The notes beneath the pieces were generated by a model. That model was not told where the DNA came from. It was given only the letters and a program-made list of their open reading frames with translations, and searched no databases. A stretch of 64,000 nucleotides of DNA from assembly GCF_002209355.2 (NCBI RefSeq), contig NZ_CP106855.1, positions 3,038,001 through 3,102,000 of the forward strand, in the 5' to 3' direction. The stretch comes from Bdellovibrio sp. SKB1291214. GTDB taxonomy: Bacteria; Bdellovibrionota; Bdellovibrionia; Bdellovibrionales; Bdellovibrionaceae. Every line of letters begins with the position of its first letter. Position 1 is the first letter of the stretch. Made by a program: the position numbers and the translations under genes. Positions 62,147 to 64,000 of the stretch are shown piece by piece.

Positions 62147-64000
62147 CTAGTTTACAGTTGCAGACTTCGCAAGAGAGCTCTGCAAACTTCTTGTGTTAAT
62201 ATCTGTCGTAATCAAATTCATTACCTGATCCACAGTCATCCCTTTATGTTCAGACCCGTCTCTCAAACGCAATGAAACCGTTCTGGATTCTGCCTCTTTA
62301 TCCCCTACGATAATCATGTATGGAATTTTTTGAAGCTGAGCCTCACGGATTTTATAATTCAACTTTTCGTTACGGCGGTCAAATTCCACGCGAACTTTTT
62401 GATCTTTGAGGGACTTCATCAGTTCCTCACAGAACGTGTTCACACGGTCCGTAACATTCAAGATTGAAACCTGGACCGGCATCATCCACGGTGGCAAATG
62501 GCCTGCCGTGTGCTCTAAATAAACGCCGATAAAACGCTCTAAAGAGCCCAAGATCGCACGATGTAGCATCACCGGGCGATGTTCCTTGTTATCCTCGCCT
62601 GTGTACTTCAAATCAAACGCTGTAGGAAGATTCGGGTCCACTTGAAGTGTTCCCAATTGCCATGGACGATTCAAAGCATCCACGAACATGATATCTAACT
62701 TTGGTCCATAGAAAGCACCATCGCCAGGGTTCAATTCAAACGGCAAATTCAAAGATTTTAAGGCTTCGGCCAAAGCACCTTCGGCCATATCCCAGTACTC
62801 TTCACTGCCCATGCGGTTGTCTGGACGAGTGGAAAGGAAGATCTTGTAGTTGCTCATACCAAGCTTATCGTAAACACGATTTAGCAAGCCCATGAATTTC
62901 GCGATCTCTTCCTGCAACTGATCCATGCGGCAGAAGATGTGCGCGTCGTCCTGACAGAACGTACGAACACGAGTCAAACCGTGCATGGCGCCTGATTTTT
63001 CATAGCGATGCAAACGACCGAAGTCTGCCATTTTGATTGGCAAATCACGGTAAGAATATTTCTCAGAGTTATAAAGCAAACAGTGAGAAGGACAGTTCAT
63101 TGGTTTCGAAGCGAAATCACGCTCGTCCACTTTCGTGAAGAACATGTTTTCTTTGTAGTTCTGATAGTGACCCGAAGTATGGAACAAGTTCACATCGAAG
63201 ATTTGCGGCGTGATGACTTCTTGGTAACCAGTCTCGAAATACAATTCGCGAAGGTAGGTTTGCAAAGAGTTGTAAACCGTTGCGCCCTTACCAGTAAAGA
63301 ATGGAGATCCTGGAGCTAGTTCGTTGAAGTAGAACATGCCAAGCTCTTTACCTAGCTTACGATGATCGCGCTTCTTCGCTTCCTCGATGTTGTGTAAGTA
63401 AAGATCCAGGTCTTTCTTGTCGTTGAACGCTGTCGCGTACACGCGTTGAAGCATGGCGTTTTTCTCGTCGCCTCTCCAATATGCACCGGCTACGGACAAC
63501 AATTTGAAGGCTTTGATTTGACCCGTTGATTGAATGTGTGGACCACGGCAAAGGTCAAACCAGTTCGTACCATTGAAATAGATACCAACAGTCGTCTCGC
63601 CTTTTTTCGCAAGGTCTTCAATCAACTCAACTTTGAATCGTTCATTCATCCCTTTGAATGTTTCAATCGCTTTCGCAATTGGCCAGTCCTCACGATGAAT
63701 TGGAAGATCTTTAGAAACGATCTCAGTCATTTTCTTTTCGATTTTTTCGAAATGCTCTTCAGTAAAAGCAAACGGAGAATCGAAGTCATAATAGAAACCG
63801 TTATCGATCACAGGACCGATCGTCACTTTTACTTCTGGCCAGATATCTTGAATCGCTTGCGCCATGATGTGCGCAGCCGAGTGACGAACCACTTCAACTG
63901 ATTCAGGAGATTTGGTGGTGACAAGAGCCACTTTCGTTTGATCTTTCAAAACAGTGCGAAGATCAGAAATTTCAGTTGAACCATTTAGTTTTGCACCAAG
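62147..64000 (-). CDS. thrS: Threonine-tRNA ligase (5' end beyond the window)
   Basis: 617 residues visible; the frame stays open to the edge, and codons upstream of the first possible start (TTG 63949) encode the end of a TGS domain (LGAKLNGSTEISDLRTVLKD), so only a short N-terminal part is missing. Editing domain with RHSAAHIMAQA, then class II core: MNCPSHCLLYN (zinc Cys; G to S after P), GLTRVRTFCQDDAHIFC and VMLHRAILGSLERF (zinc His), and an HGTP anticodon-binding domain. Charges tRNA-Thr. Upstream of infC, as in many bacteria. Confidence 0.96.
   Translation of the reverse strand, partial: LGAKLNGSTEISDLRTVLKDQTKVALVTTKSPESVEVVRHSAAHIMAQAIQDIWPEVKVTIGPVIDNGFYYDFDSPFAFTEEHFEKIEKKMTEIVSKDLPIHREDWPIAKAIETFKGMNERFKVELIEDLAKKGETTVGIYFNGTNWFDLCRGPHIQSTGQIKAFKLLSVAGAYWRGDEKNAMLQRVYATAFNDKKDLDLYLHNIEEAKKRDHRKLGKELGMFYFNELAPGSPFFTGKGATVYNSLQTYLRELYFETGYQEVITPQIFDVNLFHTSGHYQNYKENMFFTKVDERDFASKPMNCPSHCLLYNSEKYSYRDLPIKMADFGRLHRYEKSGAMHGLTRVRTFCQDDAHIFCRMDQLQEEIAKFMGLLNRVYDKLGMSNYKIFLSTRPDNRMGSEEYWDMAEGALAEALKSLNLPFELNPGDGAFYGPKLDIMFVDALNRPWQLGTLQVDPNLPTAFDLKYTGEDNKEHRPVMLHRAILGSLERFIGVYLEHTAGHLPPWMMPVQVSILNVTDRVNTFCEELMKSLKDQKVRVEFDRRNEKLNYKIREAQLQKIPYMIIVGDKEAESRTVSLRLRDGSEHKGMTVDQVMNLITTDINTRSLQSSLAKSATVN

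Overview
The window looks like chromosome from a predatory or predator-related Gram-negative bacterium of the Bdellovibrio group (Bdellovibrionota). This is inferred from gene content, not from a marker gene: KDO synthesis (an outer membrane) alongside a mevalonate-type isoprenoid pathway, many lipoproteins and exported proteins, trypsin-like lipoproteins, minor pilins and very large sensor kinases. No rRNA, tRNA, insertion sequence, CRISPR array, phage or plasmid gene was recognised. Both ends cut genes: an unknown reading frame at base 1 and thrS at base 64000.

Layout. 0.3-8.7 kb: a plus-strand operon of three pilin-like proteins, an EF-hand exported protein and a Cys-containing coiled-coil exported protein, translationally coupled to a membrane protein fused to a spermidine-synthase-like domain. 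8.7-14.6 kb: two more such fusions and an HTTM-like membrane protein. 14.6-19.7 kb: kdsA behind an inverted repeat, two trypsin-like lipoproteins, a surface-repeat protein and a GT51-like protein. 19.7-28.2 kb: a minus-strand signalling operon with an 1822-residue poly-HAMP hybrid kinase, a second hybrid kinase, a small winged-helix-like protein and two small membrane proteins. 28.5-31.3 kb: small accessory genes. 31.4-35.9 kb: pheS-pheT-ihfA-merR. 36-47.9 kb: rsmG, a SpoU methyltransferase, a phosphoesterase, a lipid kinase, an acyltransferase, three tandem Cys-rich secreted proteins, a DNA-alkylation-repair-like protein, an ABC exporter and a lysozyme-like lipoprotein. 47.9-53.8 kb: rpmI-rplT followed directly by five mevalonate-pathway genes. 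53.9-61.4 kb: a DUF2844/DUF3443 pair, esterase, phosphodiesterase, SugE-type transporter, hydroxyacid dehydrogenase and amine oxidase. 61.4-64 kb: infC and thrS.

The most striking large-scale pattern is that the classical thrS-infC-rpmI-rplT-pheS-pheT-ihfA cluster is present on one strand and in its usual order, but opened up by two long insertions of unrelated genes (about 7.6 kb and 17 kb), with the mevalonate operon joined to the ribosomal-protein pair. infC begins with an ATT codon behind a strong ribosome binding site, as in E. coli. Several genes have no Shine-Dalgarno sequence and carry a promoter-like pair of hexamers ending 6-8 bases before the start, suggesting leaderless transcripts.

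The best candidates for something undescribed are the pilin/EF-hand operon coupled to a non-canonical spermidine-synthase-like membrane protein (with two relatives next door), the family of Cys-rich two-module secreted proteins, and the poly-HAMP kinase operon. All functions are read from sequence alone; no database search was run.
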